Shown: positions 1 through 9,371, counted from the stretch's first letter. The stretch: 64,000 nt of DNA from Microbacterium croceum (GCF_023091245.1 NZ_JAHWXN010000001.1:2170001-2234000); one strand, 5' to 3'. The notes: generated by a model from the letters alone, not told the origin. Made by a program: numbers and translations.

Positions 1-546
1 AAGCCGGTCGTCGGCATCACCGTGCCGACGGGGTACTCGTTCAACCTCGACGGCACGGCGATCTACCTGACCATGGCGTCGCTGTTCATCGCGACCGGGA
101 TGGGACAGCCGATGTCGATCGGCGAGCAGATCGGTCTGCTGGTGTTCATGATCATCGCCAGCAAGGGAGCCGCCGGCGTCACCGGTGCCGGGCTCGCCAC
201 GCTCGCGGGAGGACTCCAGGCCTACCGTCCCGATCTCGTCGATGGCGTCGGCGTGATCGTGGGTATCGACCGGTTCATGTCGGAGGGACGCGCGCTCACC
301 AACTTCACCGGCAACGCCGTCGCCACGCTGCTGATCGGCACGTGGACTCGTCAGATCGATCGGGACCGGGTGCAGCAAGTGCTGAGCGGCGCGATTCCCT
401 TCGAGGAGTCGCAGCTCGACGGAGTCGACGAGCACGGGATGGCTGAAGAACGGGAGGCCGTCGACGTCCAGGGTCTGAAGGAGTCGGCGCTCGATGAGAT
501 GGCCGCGAAGGAGGCGCGCGCCCGGGTCCGGGCCGCAGCGAGATGA
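1..546 (+). CDS. dctA: C4-dicarboxylate:cation symporter, C-terminal part (DctA-like)
   Basis: This is the C-terminal end of a dicarboxylate/amino-acid:cation symporter (SDF family), cut by the window edge. The frame is open from base 1, so the GTG at 22 is internal. Family signatures are present: PTGYSFNLDGTAIY in the re-entrant loop region, and FMSEGRALTNFTGNAVATLL, the C-terminal signature whose Arg and Asn/Thr contact the carboxylates in DctA-type members. A charged cytoplasmic tail of about 60 residues follows. The family imports succinate, fumarate and malate with protons or sodium. DctA is favoured over the glutamate carriers from the FMSEGRALTN wording, but substrate is inferred. Confidence 0.85.
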   Translation, partial: KPVVGITVPTGYSFNLDGTAIYLTMASLFIATGMGQPMSIGEQIGLLVFMIIASKGAAGVTGAGLATLAGGLQAYRPDLVDGVGVIVGIDRFMSEGRALTNFTGNAVATLLIGTWTRQIDRDRVQQVLSGAIPFEESQLDGVDEHGMAEEREAVDVQGLKESALDEMAAKEARARVRAAAR

Positions 547-609
547 CCACTCACAGAGCGGAGTGAGGGATGCGGGAGTCGACGAGCGTCGGCTCCCGCA
601 TCCGTGTGG

Positions 610-786
610 TCAACCGCTCTTGCGTCGGAACTCGCGCCGCGTCTGCGGGGCGGGCGCGCCGTGCACGGCGGAATCGCCGTCGAGGTGTGCCTCGCCCTGC
701 CGGTGGTGCGCGTTCTTCTTCTCGAGCGCTTCCTTGAACTTGCGCTTCATCTCCTCAGCGGAGGTGGCGCCTTCTTCGGTGCTCAT
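610..786 (-). CDS. DUF5302 family small protein
   Basis: A 58-residue, highly charged protein starting MSTEEGATSAEEMKRKFKEA. The N-terminal half is a predicted amphipathic helix rich in Lys and Glu, followed by a His/Gln/Arg-rich tail. It matches the actinobacterial DUF5302 pattern of short proteins with a conserved EEMKRKFKEALE-type helix; function unknown. The ATG lies exactly 7 bases after TAGGCT, which fixes this start and argues for a leaderless mRNA. It is transcribed away from the upstream DedA gene's stop on the same strand. Confidence 0.75.
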   Translation of the reverse strand: MSTEEGATSAEEMKRKFKEALEKKNAHHRQGEAHLDGDSAVHGAPAPQTRREFRRKSG

Positions 787-799
787 GTTCGCCAGCCTA
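787..799 (-). promoter_or_regulatory. Leaderless-type -10 element for the DUF5302 gene
   Basis: On the minus strand TAGGCT (794-799) is followed by 7 bases and then the ATG. This is the actinobacterial TANNNT-N6/7-start arrangement; no Shine-Dalgarno sequence can fit between them. Confidence 0.6.
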
Positions 800-824
800 A
801 GGCACAGGTGTGGGGACGGGGCAC

Positions 825-1415
825 TCAGTTGCGGGCTCGGCGGGTGACGACGTCGATCAGCAGGCCGATACCGACGGCCACGCTGATCGACACCGGGACT
901 GCGACGAGTGGTCCGCCGGGAAGGACCGCGGCGACGGCCGCGCCCACGGCCGCCTGGTAGGCCGCCCAGCCGATCGCTGCGAGCGTGACCAAGGTCAGGT
1001 AGCGCGGAGGATGGATGCGCGATGCACCGGCGACGAGATTGATCGCGAGTCGCGCGAAGGGGATGAACCGCGCCGTGAACAGCACCGTCGCCGTGCCGGT
1101 GTCCAGTCGGCGCCGCGCCCATCCGAGGGCTTGCTGGATGCGGGGCGCGCGCATCCAGCGCCAGCGTTCCACTCCGACCTGCCGACCGATCAGGTAGCAG
1201 CAGACATCGCCCAGCGTGGCAGCCACCGCGGCACAGGCGATGACGGCCCAGAGTGGTGGGGACCCGGTGGACACGGCGAGGGCTCCGAGCGCGGTGACGG
1301 CGATCTCCCCGGGGATGACCACGAAGAACGCGTCGCCGAGAACCAGCACGCTCATGAGGGCGAGGCTCCAGGGGCCGGTCAGAGACGCGGTGAGCAGGTC
1401 GGCAGGCACACCCAC
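825..1415 (-). CDS. DedA family membrane protein
   Basis: Integral membrane protein of the DedA/VTT (SNARE-associated) family, about 196 residues. Visible family features are the amphipathic stretch ending in PGEIAVTALGA near the start, GDVCCYLIGRQVG (usual G-x-x-x-G-Y-x-x-G-R region) and FTARFIPFARLAINLVAGASR, which matches the conserved F-x-R-(F/W)-x-P-x-x-R motif. DedA proteins are linked to membrane homeostasis and lipid flipping. The GTG at 1413-1415 was chosen because GGAAGG sits 6 bases upstream; an in-frame ATG at 1490 would add 25 residues without family character. The upstream region is shared with the divergent glycosyltransferase gene. Confidence 0.8.
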   Translation of the reverse strand: MGVPADLLTASLTGPWSLALMSVLVLGDAFFVVIPGEIAVTALGALAVSTGSPPLWAVIACAAVAATLGDVCCYLIGRQVGVERWRWMRAPRIQQALGWARRRLDTGTATVLFTARFIPFARLAINLVAGASRIHPPRYLTLVTLAAIGWAAYQAAVGAAVAAVLPGGPLVAVPVSISVAVGIGLLIDVVTRRARN

Positions 1416-1548
1416 ACGGTGCCTTCCGTGGGTGAACAGGAACCAAAGGGCGCATAGCCGGTGACCGGCGCTCCAGCATCCGGTGAACATCTGATGATGG
1501 CGACCGCATCCGCGGCTGAGAGGCTGCCGGGGCCGTCATCCTGGGGAT

Positions 1549-3495
1549 GTGAGAGTCGCGATCGTGACAGAGTCCTTCCTTCCCCACATGAACGGCGTCA
1601 CCGGGTCGGTGCTGCAGATCCTGCGTCACCTCGAGAACTCCGGGCACGAGGCCCATGTGATCGCTCCTGCTGCCGCGGGGATCCCCTCGTCGGTGAGCGG
1701 CGCCATGATCGAGTCCATCCCGAGTCTCGCGCTGCCGGGATACCGGAACGTCAGAGTCGGCACGTCATCCGCGCACCGGGTGGCCTCGTCGTTGCGGTGC
1801 TTCCAGCCGGATGTGGTGCACCTGGCGTCGCCGTTCGCGCTCGGGTGGCGCGGAGTTCTCGCCGCGGAGCGCCTCGGGACCGCCGCAGTCGCCGCCTATC
1901 AGACGGACGTCGCGGCTTACACGGAGCGCTACGGGATCGCCGCGACGACCGGGTTCGCGCAGACGCATATCGCCCGGCTGCACCGCAGGGCCACGCTCAC
2001 CCTCGCCCCATCGTCCGACGCGCAGAGCCAGCTCGAGCAGCTCGGAGTGGATCGGCTGCGCCGCTGGGGGAGAGGAGTCGACGCGGAGCGCTTCCACCCG
2101 ATGCGCCGTGATCTCGCGTTGCGTGCCCGGTGGGGAGTGGGGGGAGAAGCCGTGATCGGCTACGTCGGACGCCTCGCCCCGGAGAAGCAGGTGGAGGATC
2201 TTGCGGTGCTGCAGTCGGTGCCCGGGGCGCGGGTGGTGATCGTCGGGGACGGTCCGAGCCGTGCGCGCCTGGAGTCCCTGATGCCGGATGCGCTCTTCCT
2301 GGGACACCTGGACGGCGACGCGCTCGCCGCGGCCATTGCCTCCTTCGACGTGTTCGTGCATCCGGGGGAGAGTGAGACGTTCGGGCAGACCCTGCAGGAG
2401 GCGCACGCGAGCGGGATTCCCGTGGTCGCGACCGGGCGAGGAGGTCCGCTGGATCTCGTGCGGATGGGCGTGGACGGATGGCTGTATCGACCGGGCGACC
2501 TGGACGACCTGCGGATGCGGGTTGCCGACCTCACCGGTGATGCACGCAAGCGACGCGCCTTCGGAGAGGCGGGATTCACCGCGGTGCAGGGCAGGTCATG
2601 GTCCAGCGTCTGCGAACAGCTTCTCGGCCACTATGAGGAGGCCCGGGCGTTGAAGCGGGTGGACACGGCCGTGCGCGCTCGCCGCGTGGTGCGGCCTGAA
2701 CGATCGAGGCCGGTCGCGTCGACACGGTGGCGGCGCTATGTGGCGCTGGGCGACTCGCTGACCGAGGGGCTCTGCGATCCTGCCCCCGACGGCGCCTTGC
2801 GTGGGTGGGCGGATCGTCTCGCCCTGCTCCTCGCCTCGCGGGGAGGTCTGCACTACGCCAACCTCGCGATCCGCTCGAAGCGAGTCAGCGATGTCTGCGG
2901 GTCCCAGCTGCAGAGAGCACTCGAGCTCAGGCCGGACCTGGTGTCGATCCTGATCGGTGCGAATGATCTCGTGAAGAGCCGGGTCGACATCCCTGCGCTC
3001 GCCGCATCGCTGGAGAGAGCTGTCGTGCAGCTGCGCGCGATCGGCGCAGATGTCGTGCTGGTGACGCCGTTCCTTCCCGGTCGTCGCGCCGCGGCGATCT
3101 ACACCACGCGTTTCGCTGCCTTCGCGACCGCGCTCGCGGGGATCGCTGCGCGCACGGGGGCGATCCTGATCGACACGGATCTGCACCCCACGCTGGGGGA
3201 CCGCCCGCACTGGGGTGAGGACCTCGTGCACCTCAGCAGCCGAGGACATCGCTTTCTGGCGTACCGCGTCGGCGAGGTGCTCGCTGTGCCGCATGCCGAC
3301 GCGCTGGGGCTGCTCGACGCCGCACTGCATGAGCACGAGCCCATCGGTACCGGCCTCTGGTGGCGACGCCACGCACTGCCCTGGGTGTGGCGGCGGATGC
3401 ACGGTCGTGCCGCGGGCGACGGTCGTAGCGCCAAACACGACGACTACGTGTACCTGGGGAGATCGTCGGCGGCGCAGGACGTCTCTGTGGGCTGA
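1549..3495 (+). CDS. Glycosyltransferase family 4 fused to an SGNH/GDSL hydrolase
   Basis: A 648-residue two-domain protein. Residues 1-370 are a GT-B glycosyltransferase of family 4, resembling actinobacterial alpha-mannosyltransferases (MgtA/PimB-like): N-terminal VTESFLPHMNGV, GYVGRLAPEKQ, and the E-x7-E signature ESETFGQTLQE. After a short Arg-rich linker, residues 400-600 form an SGNH hydrolase: block I GDSLTEG with the nucleophile Ser, block III IGANDL, and block V DLVHLSSRGH with the catalytic Asp/His. No frameshift or stop separates the halves. The start is a GTG with no clear ribosome site. A role in making and deacylating a mannosylated envelope glycolipid is inferred. No signal peptide is visible, so the protein is probably cytoplasmic or peripheral. 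Confidence 0.85.
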   Translation: MRVAIVTESFLPHMNGVTGSVLQILRHLENSGHEAHVIAPAAAGIPSSVSGAMIESIPSLALPGYRNVRVGTSSAHRVASSLRCFQPDVVHLASPFALGWRGVLAAERLGTAAVAAYQTDVAAYTERYGIAATTGFAQTHIARLHRRATLTLAPSSDAQSQLEQLGVDRLRRWGRGVDAERFHPMRRDLALRARWGVGGEAVIGYVGRLAPEKQVEDLAVLQSVPGARVVIVGDGPSRARLESLMPDALFLGHLDGDALAAAIASFDVFVHPGESETFGQTLQEAHASGIPVVATGRGGPLDLVRMGVDGWLYRPGDLDDLRMRVADLTGDARKRRAFGEAGFTAVQGRSWSSVCEQLLGHYEEARALKRVDTAVRARRVVRPERSRPVASTRWRRYVALGDSLTEGLCDPAPDGALRGWADRLALLLASRGGLHYANLAIRSKRVSDVCGSQLQRALELRPDLVSILIGANDLVKSRVDIPALAASLERAVVQLRAIGADVVLVTPFLPGRRAAAIYTTRFAAFATALAGIAARTGAILIDTDLHPTLGDRPHWGEDLVHLSSRGHRFLAYRVGEVLAVPHADALGLLDAALHEHEPIGTGLWWRRHALPWVWRRMHGRAAGDGRSAKHDDYVYLGRSSAAQDVSVG

Positions 3496-3606
3496 GCGGC
3501 GCTCTCGCTTCGCGGGCAGACTGCAGCGGGCCGCGCCTGTGGCTCACGTGGCGGAGTTGTCGAGCGGCTGCCCCCAAACCGCAGGGCGGGTGGGATCGAG
3601 TGGCCC

Positions 3607-5262
3607 TCACCCGCCGACGCTCATCGCCGCAGTCCGGTCGTGAAAGGTGCCGGCGCTGAGAGGTTTGCTGCGGGACCGTCGATGCCTCGCGAGCGGAGGT
3701 CGTGGTCGCCGCCATCGTCGTGCGGGGTCCCACCAGGCGGGTCCGCGGACGGTGGGGGTGCCGTTGTCCATACGGATCTCCCACCCGGACGTATCGAGGG
3801 TGCGGTGGTGATGCCAGCACAACGTCACGCCGTTGTCGGTATGGGTCGGTCCGCCGCGGGCATGTTCTTGCACGTGGTGGATCTCACACCACGACGCCGG
3901 AACATGGCACCCGGGGATGAGGCATTCTTTGTCGCGGAGGGTGATCGCCCGCCGTTGGTGGGTGGTGAAGATGCGGTCGGTGCTCCCGATGCCGATGATG
4001 CGCCCTTCGGGGTCGAACAGCACCCGTTGGATTGTGCCCCCGCAGGCGGTGTGTCGGGCGGCGGCGATCGTGGTCGGGGTGTCGATCCCGTCGATGTGCG
4101 CCCACCCGTGCCCGGTGGCGTAGTCCTCCGCGGTCACCGACACGATCAGCGTCGGCGCCGCCCCACCCAGTCTGGGCATGTCCTCGTGTCGGGCGGCGAT
4201 GCCGAGCATCGCCGCCAACGCGTCGTGCTGCTTCTGCGCGCGCGAGCGGGTGTCGATTTGCCCACCCGGATCCCCGGACGGCAACACGTCACCATCCCGA
4301 TCCTCCCTGTCCTGCACGTCCAGAGCCTCCCGTGCCTCCTGTGCCTCCCGTGCCTCCTGTGCGTCCCGTGCGTCCTGTGCGTCCTGTGCGTCCGACGCAC
4401 CCTGCCCGTTCCTGTCGTCGGATGGCTCGAACCGCACGCCTGGCAGGGGTGGTCCGTCGACTTTCGGGTTCAGGTACGCGTCCCAGATCCGTTGCAGCTG
4501 CCCCGCTGTTTCCGGCAGCAGGTCTCCGCGGATCGGGATCAGTCCGTTCTTCGCCCGGCCCAGGATTACCCCACGCCCGCGCATCGCCGTTTCTTCGGCG
4601 GGTTCGGCCCCATCCGGATCGAGGAACATCACGATCCGTTGCGCGAGGATCCGCAGATCCTCCGGCGTCGCCACCGGCCCGGCGTCCGGACCGTCTGCAT
4701 GCGCATCCGACACGGCATCGGCGTCGGCGTCCGTCTCAGTGTGGGCGAGCCCGCGCGCCCATGCCGCGAGCTCCGCGTCGGCCCGTAGCCGGTCCGCCGC
4801 CCCGACGCGCCCGCGCGCCTGTTCGATCGGCCCGGTCGCCGCCAACAGTCCAGTGATCCCGATCGCCCCGTCCACCAACGCCGCCCGCAACTGCGGCCAC
4901 AACGCCGGCAACCAGCCCCCGGAACTGATATCGACCTCGCGGCGCACCAGCCGTGCGGCCTTCACCACCCGCCCCGCACCCGCCGCATCCGCGCGCAGCA
5001 CCCGCTGCAACAGCTCGCTCATGCTGCGGCACCCGAACTGTCCGCAGAACGCCGGATCACCCGACCCCGCCGGTCGTGCGGGCACCGACGCCACCGTCTC
5101 CACGATCAGCGCTTCCGCCCGCCGCACCACATCACCCGCCGCGCGCAGCACGTCGAGCTTGTCCGCATCCGACCACCCCGAAACGCTCACTGCGCGCACC
5201 AGGCCGTCGAGGTCGTTCACGACCTGATCGAGCACATTCGCGGGGTGGTTCATACCCCTCAT
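3607..5262 (-). CDS. DUF222/HNH endonuclease domain protein (13E12 repeat family)
   Basis: A 551-residue member of the actinobacterial 13E12 family. The N-terminal DUF222 region (about residues 10-270) precedes a C-terminal HNH nuclease domain: CLIPGCHVPASWCEIHHV carries the zinc-binding Cys pair and the first catalytic His, followed by HTDNGVTLCWHHHR. Between the domains, about residues 288-320 are a run of D/E-A-Q/R triplets encoded by 9-bp repeats. These proteins are often multicopy and presumed DNA nicking or mobility-associated enzymes, but no function is established. Start is either ATG 5262 or ATG 5253; neither has a good ribosome site. No inverted repeats or target duplication flank it. 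Confidence 0.85.
   Translation of the reverse strand: MRGMNHPANVLDQVVNDLDGLVRAVSVSGWSDADKLDVLRAAGDVVRRAEALIVETVASVPARPAGSGDPAFCGQFGCRSMSELLQRVLRADAAGAGRVVKAARLVRREVDISSGGWLPALWPQLRAALVDGAIGITGLLAATGPIEQARGRVGAADRLRADAELAAWARGLAHTETDADADAVSDAHADGPDAGPVATPEDLRILAQRIVMFLDPDGAEPAEETAMRGRGVILGRAKNGLIPIRGDLLPETAGQLQRIWDAYLNPKVDGPPLPGVRFEPSDDRNGQGASDAQDAQDARDAQEAREAQEAREALDVQDREDRDGDVLPSGDPGGQIDTRSRAQKQHDALAAMLGIAARHEDMPRLGGAAPTLIVSVTAEDYATGHGWAHIDGIDTPTTIAAARHTACGGTIQRVLFDPEGRIIGIGSTDRIFTTHQRRAITLRDKECLIPGCHVPASWCEIHHVQEHARGGPTHTDNGVTLCWHHHRTLDTSGWEIRMDNGTPTVRGPAWWDPARRWRRPRPPLARHRRSRSKPLSAGTFHDRTAAMSVGG
4318..4398 (-). repeat. 9-bp tandem repeat encoding (D/E)A(Q/R) triplets
   Basis: On the plus strand seven consecutive 9-mers at 4327-4389 read STCCYGTGC, alternating CTCCCGTGC, CTCCTGTGC, GTCCCGTGC and GTCCTGTGC, with degenerate units on both sides. 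The repeat is inside the interdomain linker of the DUF222/HNH gene and stays in frame, so it can expand or contract by slippage without breaking the protein. Confidence 0.9.
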
Positions 5263-5417
5263 TCAACCCGGGACCACCGACATTCCCGCCCCAGAATCAC
5301 CCGAAAACAACCCAGGTCAGAGCAATATTCCAGAACACGATCCCGGCCCACTCACCCTCCCCAGAAGCCCGCCAAACCGACTTCTCCGCAAGCCTCGAAC
5401 ATCCGAGGGCAACAGCC

Positions 5418-6728
5418 TCAGCGGCGCCCCATCCCGCGGTAGTCCCAACCCGCCGCGCGCCAGGCCACCGCATCCAGGCAGTTGCGGCCATCGATGACGA
5501 TGCGCCGACGCACGAGCCCAGCCGCATGCAGGGGCGAAAGGTCTCGCCGATACTCGTCCCACTCGGTCACCACCACGACGGCGTCCGCATCACGGAGAGC
5601 GTCGTCCCGCTCCCGCGCGTAGCCGAGCTGCGGGTGCAGGGCGGCCGCATTGTCGATGGCCGCAGGGTCGGTCACCACCACGTCTGCTCCCAGACCCCGC
5701 AACCGCACGGCGACGTCGAGAGCGGGAGAGTCGCGGATGTCATCGCTGAACGGCTTGAACGCCGCACCCAGCACGGCGATCCGACGGCCGAACACGAGAC
5801 CGCCGAGCGCATCCACGACGAGCTGCACGGCGCGATCACGCCGCCGGAGATTGATCATGTCGACCTCGCGGAGGAAGCCGACCGCGTCACCGCGGCCGAG
5901 CTCCTCCGCTCTCGCCGCGAAAGCGCGGATGTCCTTGGGCAGGCAGCCCCCGCCGAAACCGATCCCGGCGCCGAGGTAGCGACGGCCGATGCGGGTGTCA
6001 TATCCGAGTGCATCGGCGAGCAGGGTCACGTCAGCGCCGGCAGCCTCGGCGATCTCCGCCATGGCGTTGATGAACGAGATCTTCGTGGCCAGGAACGCGT
6101 TCGCGGCTCCCTTGACCAGCTCAGCAGTCGCCAGGTCAGTGACCAGATACGGCGTACCGGCGTCGATCGCGGGGGCATACACCTGCCGCAGCATGTCCGC
6201 CGCGCGGTCGCCATCAGGACCGGACAGCACCCCGACCACCAGCCGGTCCGGCGTCAGTGTGTCGTGCACCGCCCATCCCTCACGCAGGAACTCCGGGTTC
6301 CACAAGAGTATCGCCCCCGTCGGCGACAGACGCTCGGCCAGCCGCTCGGCGGTTCCGACCGGCACCGTGGACTTCCCGGCCACGACGTCCCCCGAGCGCA
6401 GGTGGGGGAGCAGCCCGTCGATCGCGGCCTCGACGTACCGGAGGTCGGCGGCGTGCCCGCCGGGAAGCTGCGGCGTGCCGACCGCGATGAAGTGCACCGT
6501 AGATCCGGCCGCATCCTCCATGCGCGTGCTGAACCGCAGGCGGCCCGAGTCGAGGCCGGCCTGCAGCAGACCTGAAAGCTGCGGCTCGAAGAACGGAGCG
6601 TCCCCGGACGACAGCATCCCGACCTTGTCCTCGTCGACGTCGATCCCGATGACGTCGTGTCCGATCGAAGCCATCGCCGCGGCGTGGACGGCACCGAGGT
6701 ACCCACAGCCGATCACTGACATGCGCAT
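5418..6728 (-). CDS. ugd: UDP-glucose 6-dehydrogenase
   Basis: NAD-dependent UDP-glucose/GDP-mannose dehydrogenase family, about 436 residues, oxidising UDP-glucose to UDP-glucuronate for envelope polysaccharide. N-terminal Rossmann motif is MSVIGCGYLG. STVPVGT, NPEFLREG, and the active-site loop GFGGGCLPKD with the catalytic Cys (about residue 260) are all present, followed by the C-terminal domain with AFKPFSDDIRDSP. The start is placed at ATG 6728 (MRMSVIGCG); ATG 6722 is also possible. The frame is open further upstream, but the extra residues are Arg-rich and not family-like. Substrate specificity for UDP-glucose over other UDP-sugars is inferred. Confidence 0.9.
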   Translation of the reverse strand: MRMSVIGCGYLGAVHAAAMASIGHDVIGIDVDEDKVGMLSSGDAPFFEPQLSGLLQAGLDSGRLRFSTRMEDAAGSTVHFIAVGTPQLPGGHAADLRYVEAAIDGLLPHLRSGDVVAGKSTVPVGTAERLAERLSPTGAILLWNPEFLREGWAVHDTLTPDRLVVGVLSGPDGDRAADMLRQVYAPAIDAGTPYLVTDLATAELVKGAANAFLATKISFINAMAEIAEAAGADVTLLADALGYDTRIGRRYLGAGIGFGGGCLPKDIRAFAARAEELGRGDAVGFLREVDMINLRRRDRAVQLVVDALGGLVFGRRIAVLGAAFKPFSDDIRDSPALDVAVRLRGLGADVVVTDPAAIDNAAALHPQLGYARERDDALRDADAVVVVTEWDEYRRDLSPLHAAGLVRRRIVIDGRNCLDAVAWRAAGWDYRGMGRR

Positions 6729-6849
6729 CCCGTCAGCACACTCGACGACGGCCACGGGCGATCGACGCGCGGGTGAACAGCACGTGTCGGCGCGATGACG
6801 GAACCGCCGATGCGGTCGGACCCAGTGGTTTCGCGGGACACGCTGATAG

Positions 6850-6876
6850 GGTTGACGCGGTTGCAATCTGTCAACC
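6850..6876. promoter_or_regulatory. Inverted repeat between ugd and pnp with consensus -35-like TTGAC arms
   Basis: GGTTGAC (6850-6856) and GTCAACC (6870-6876) form a perfect 7-bp inverted repeat with a 13-base spacer. Because each arm holds TTGAC, the repeat offers a -35-like hexamer on both strands (TTGACA on the minus strand at 6874-6869). It could be a divergent promoter core, a regulator site, or an RNA stem at the start of the pnp leader. No convincing -10 is at ideal spacing. Confidence 0.35.
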
Positions 6877-6900
6877 GCTCCAATTTCATATCGACTCATG

Positions 6901-7080
6901 GAGCGATCGGCGGAGAAGCTGGTCCCCTGTGGTGGGTTCCTCGGCGCACGATGTCGGGTGGCTTTCTACTGGTGGCCAGCGCAGGCGAGATTCGCGGGAA
7001 TGCCCGCGCGCCCATATCCGGCCGTATCCGCTCCTTTGGAACACGCTCGCGCGTCATACGGATTCGCGAGTCTAAACAAA
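6901..7080 (+). ncRNA. Structured 5' leader of pnp, candidate Actino-pnp RNA motif
   Basis: About 200 bases precede pnp without any plausible gene. They contain a purine/pyrimidine-patterned GGTCCCCTGTGGTGGGTTCC segment, a CTGG-TGG-CCAG stem-loop at 6969-6979 and a strong CGCGGG-AATG-CCCGCG hairpin at 6993-7008. A conserved RNA called the Actino-pnp motif is known in the 5' UTR of actinobacterial pnp genes, and position and context match. I assigned it by location and visible pairing, not by a covariance model. The likely role is feedback control of polynucleotide phosphorylase, by analogy with pnp leaders elsewhere. Confidence 0.5.
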
Positions 7081-7094
7081 GAAGGAGAGACCTC

Positions 7095-9371
7095 TTGGAA
7101 GGTCCTGAAATCACCGCCACCGAGGCCGTTCTCGACAACGGCCGCTTCGGCACCCGCACCATCCGCTTCGAGACCGGCCGCCTCGCGCAGCAGGCTCAGG
7201 GCGCAGTCGCCGCGTACCTCGACGGCGAGACCATGCTCCTCTCGGCCACCAGCGCAGGAAAGCACCCGCGCGAGGGCTTCGACTTCTTCCCGCTGACGGT
7301 CGACGTCGAGGAGCGTTCCTACGCTGCAGGCAAGATCCCGGGTTCGTTCTTCCGTCGCGAGGGCCGCCCCTCCACCGAGGCGATCCTGGTCTGCCGTCTG
7401 ATCGACCGTCCGCTGCGCCCGTCGTTCGTCGACGGACTCCGCAACGAGGTTCAGATCGTCATCACCGTTCTCTCGATCGCTCCGGGCGAGTTCTACGATG
7501 CTCTCGCTATCAACGCCGCGTCCGCCTCGACTCAGATCTCGGGTCTGCCGTTCTCGGGTCCCGTCGCCGGTGTGCGTCTCGCGTTCATCCCCGGCCACGG
7601 CGAGCACGCCGACCAGTGGGTCGCGTTCCCGACCGCCGAGCAGGTCAGCGAGGCCGTGTTCGACCTGATCGTCGCCGGTCGCGTCGTCACCAAGTCCGAT
7701 GGCACGGAAGACGTCGCCATCATGATGGTCGAGGCTGAGGCCACCGAGGGCAGCTGGAACCTGATCAAGGCCGGCGCCACCAAGCCCGATGAGGCTGTCG
7801 TGGCCCAGGGACTCGAGGCATCGAAGCCCTTCATCGCCCAGCTGGTCAAGGCTCAGGCTGAGCTCGCCGCGACCGCGTCGAAGGAGCCGGGTGTGTACCC
7901 GGTCTTCCCGCCTTACACCGACGAGGTCTTCACCTTCGTCTCCGAGCGCGCGTTCGCCGAGCTCAGCGACGTCTACCAGATCGCTGACAAGACCGAGCGT
8001 CAGAACGCCGACGACGCGATCAAGGACCGCGTCAAGGGTGAGCTCGCCGCCGCAGTCGAGGCGGGCACGCTGCCCGAGTCGGCACTGGGCGAGTTCTCCG
8101 GTGCGTACAAGTCGGTCACGAAGAAGATCGTCCGTGGTCGCATCCTCACCGAGAGCGTGCGCATCGACGGCCGTGGCCTGGCGGACATCCGTCCGCTCGA
8201 CGCCGAGGTGCAGGTCATCCCGCGCGTGCACGGTTCCGCGATCTTCCAGCGCGGTGAGACCCAGATCCTGGGCATCACCACGCTGAACATGCTCAAGATG
8301 GAGCAGCAGATCGACTCGCTGTCGCCCACGACGAGCAAGCGCTACATGCACCACTACAACTTCCCGCCCTACTCGACCGGTGAGACCGGCCGCGTGGGTT
8401 CGCCGAAGCGTCGCGAAATCGGGCACGGCTTCCTCGCCGAGCGCGCACTCGTGCCGGTTCTGCCGAGCCGCGAGGAGTTCCCGTACGCCATCCGTCAGGT
8501 GTCCGAGGCACTGAGCTCCAACGGCTCGACCTCGATGGGCTCCGTCTGCGCGTCGACGCTGTCGCTGCTCAACGCGGGTGTGCCGCTGCGCGCCGCGGTC
8601 GCCGGTATCGCCATGGGTCTCGTCTCCGACGAGGTCAACGGTGAGACCCGTTACGCCGCGCTGACCGACATCCTGGGTGCGGAGGATGCTCTCGGCGACA
8701 TGGACTTCAAGGTCGCCGGTACCAGCGAGTTCGTCACGGCCATCCAGCTCGACACGAAGCTCGACGGCATCCCGACGTCCGTGCTCACGGGCGCGCTGAC
8801 CCAGGCCCGCGACGCTCGTCTGACGATCCTCAACGTGCTGAATGCCGCGATCGATGCTCCTGACGAGATGGCGCCGACCGCGCCGCGCGTCATCAGCGTG
8901 CAGATCCCGGTCGACAAGATCGGCGAGCTGATCGGCCCGAAGGGCAAGACGATCAACGCGATCCAGGACGAGACCGGTGCGCAGATCTCGATCGAGGAGG
9001 ACGGCACCGTCTACATCGGCGCGACCGATGGTCCGTCGGCCGAGGCCGCTCGTGCGCAGGTCAACGCGATCGCCAACCCGACCAACCCCGAGGTGGGCGA
9101 GCAGTTCCTCGGAACCGTCGTGAAGATCGCCACCTTCGGTGCGTTCGTCTCGCTGCTCCCGGGCAAGGACGGACTGCTGCACGTCACCGAGGTGCGCAAG
9201 CTCGCCGGTGGCAAGCGCGTGGAGAACGTCGATGACGTCCTCTCGGTCGGCCAGAAGATCCTCGTGAAGATCACGAAGATCGACGACCGCGGCAAGCTGT
9301 CGCTCGAGCCCGTGCTCGACGACGCCCCCGCGGCCGAGGCTGCTCCCGCTGAGGAGTCCGCCGCCGAGTGA
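7095..9371 (+). CDS. pnp: Polyribonucleotide nucleotidyltransferase (PNPase)
   Basis: Phosphorolytic 3'-5' exoribonuclease and polymerase, 758 residues, a standard length for actinobacterial PNPase/GpsI. Order: RNase PH domain 1, helical linker, RNase PH domain 2, KH domain with the GPKGK loop near residue 614, and S1 domain from about residue 668 ([15 protein letters not shown]). The C-terminus is an Ala/Glu-rich tail. The start is TTG at 7095: GAAGGAGAG lies just upstream and the protein then begins [11 protein letters not shown] as expected. The frame is open much further 5', through the leader, but that part has no protein character. The usual upstream neighbour rpsO is absent; ugd is divergent instead. 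Confidence 0.95.
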   Translation: MEGPEITATEAVLDNGRFGTRTIRFETGRLAQQAQGAVAAYLDGETMLLSATSAGKHPREGFDFFPLTVDVEERSYAAGKIPGSFFRREGRPSTEAILVCRLIDRPLRPSFVDGLRNEVQIVITVLSIAPGEFYDALAINAASASTQISGLPFSGPVAGVRLAFIPGHGEHADQWVAFPTAEQVSEAVFDLIVAGRVVTKSDGTEDVAIMMVEAEATEGSWNLIKAGATKPDEAVVAQGLEASKPFIAQLVKAQAELAATASKEPGVYPVFPPYTDEVFTFVSERAFAELSDVYQIADKTERQNADDAIKDRVKGELAAAVEAGTLPESALGEFSGAYKSVTKKIVRGRILTESVRIDGRGLADIRPLDAEVQVIPRVHGSAIFQRGETQILGITTLNMLKMEQQIDSLSPTTSKRYMHHYNFPPYSTGETGRVGSPKRREIGHGFLAERALVPVLPSREEFPYAIRQVSEALSSNGSTSMGSVCASTLSLLNAGVPLRAAVAGIAMGLVSDEVNGETRYAALTDILGAEDALGDMDFKVAGTSEFVTAIQLDTKLDGIPTSVLTGALTQARDARLTILNVLNAAIDAPDEMAPTAPRVISVQIPVDKIGELIGPKGKTINAIQDETGAQISIEEDGTVYIGATDGPSAEAARAQVNAIANPTNPEVGEQFLGTVVKIATFGAFVSLLPGKDGLLHVTEVRKLAGGKRVENVDDVLSVGQKILVKITKIDDRGKLSLEPVLDDAPAAEAAPAEESAAE

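Noticed and set aside
4318..4398. Possible CRISPR-like array from regularly spaced short repeats.
   Set aside because: Units are 9 bp with no spacers, inside a coding frame and encoding amino-acid triplets; no cas genes are nearby.
3607..5262. DUF222/HNH gene as part of an insertion sequence or group II intron.
   Set aside because: No terminal inverted repeats, target-site duplication or reverse transcriptase are present.
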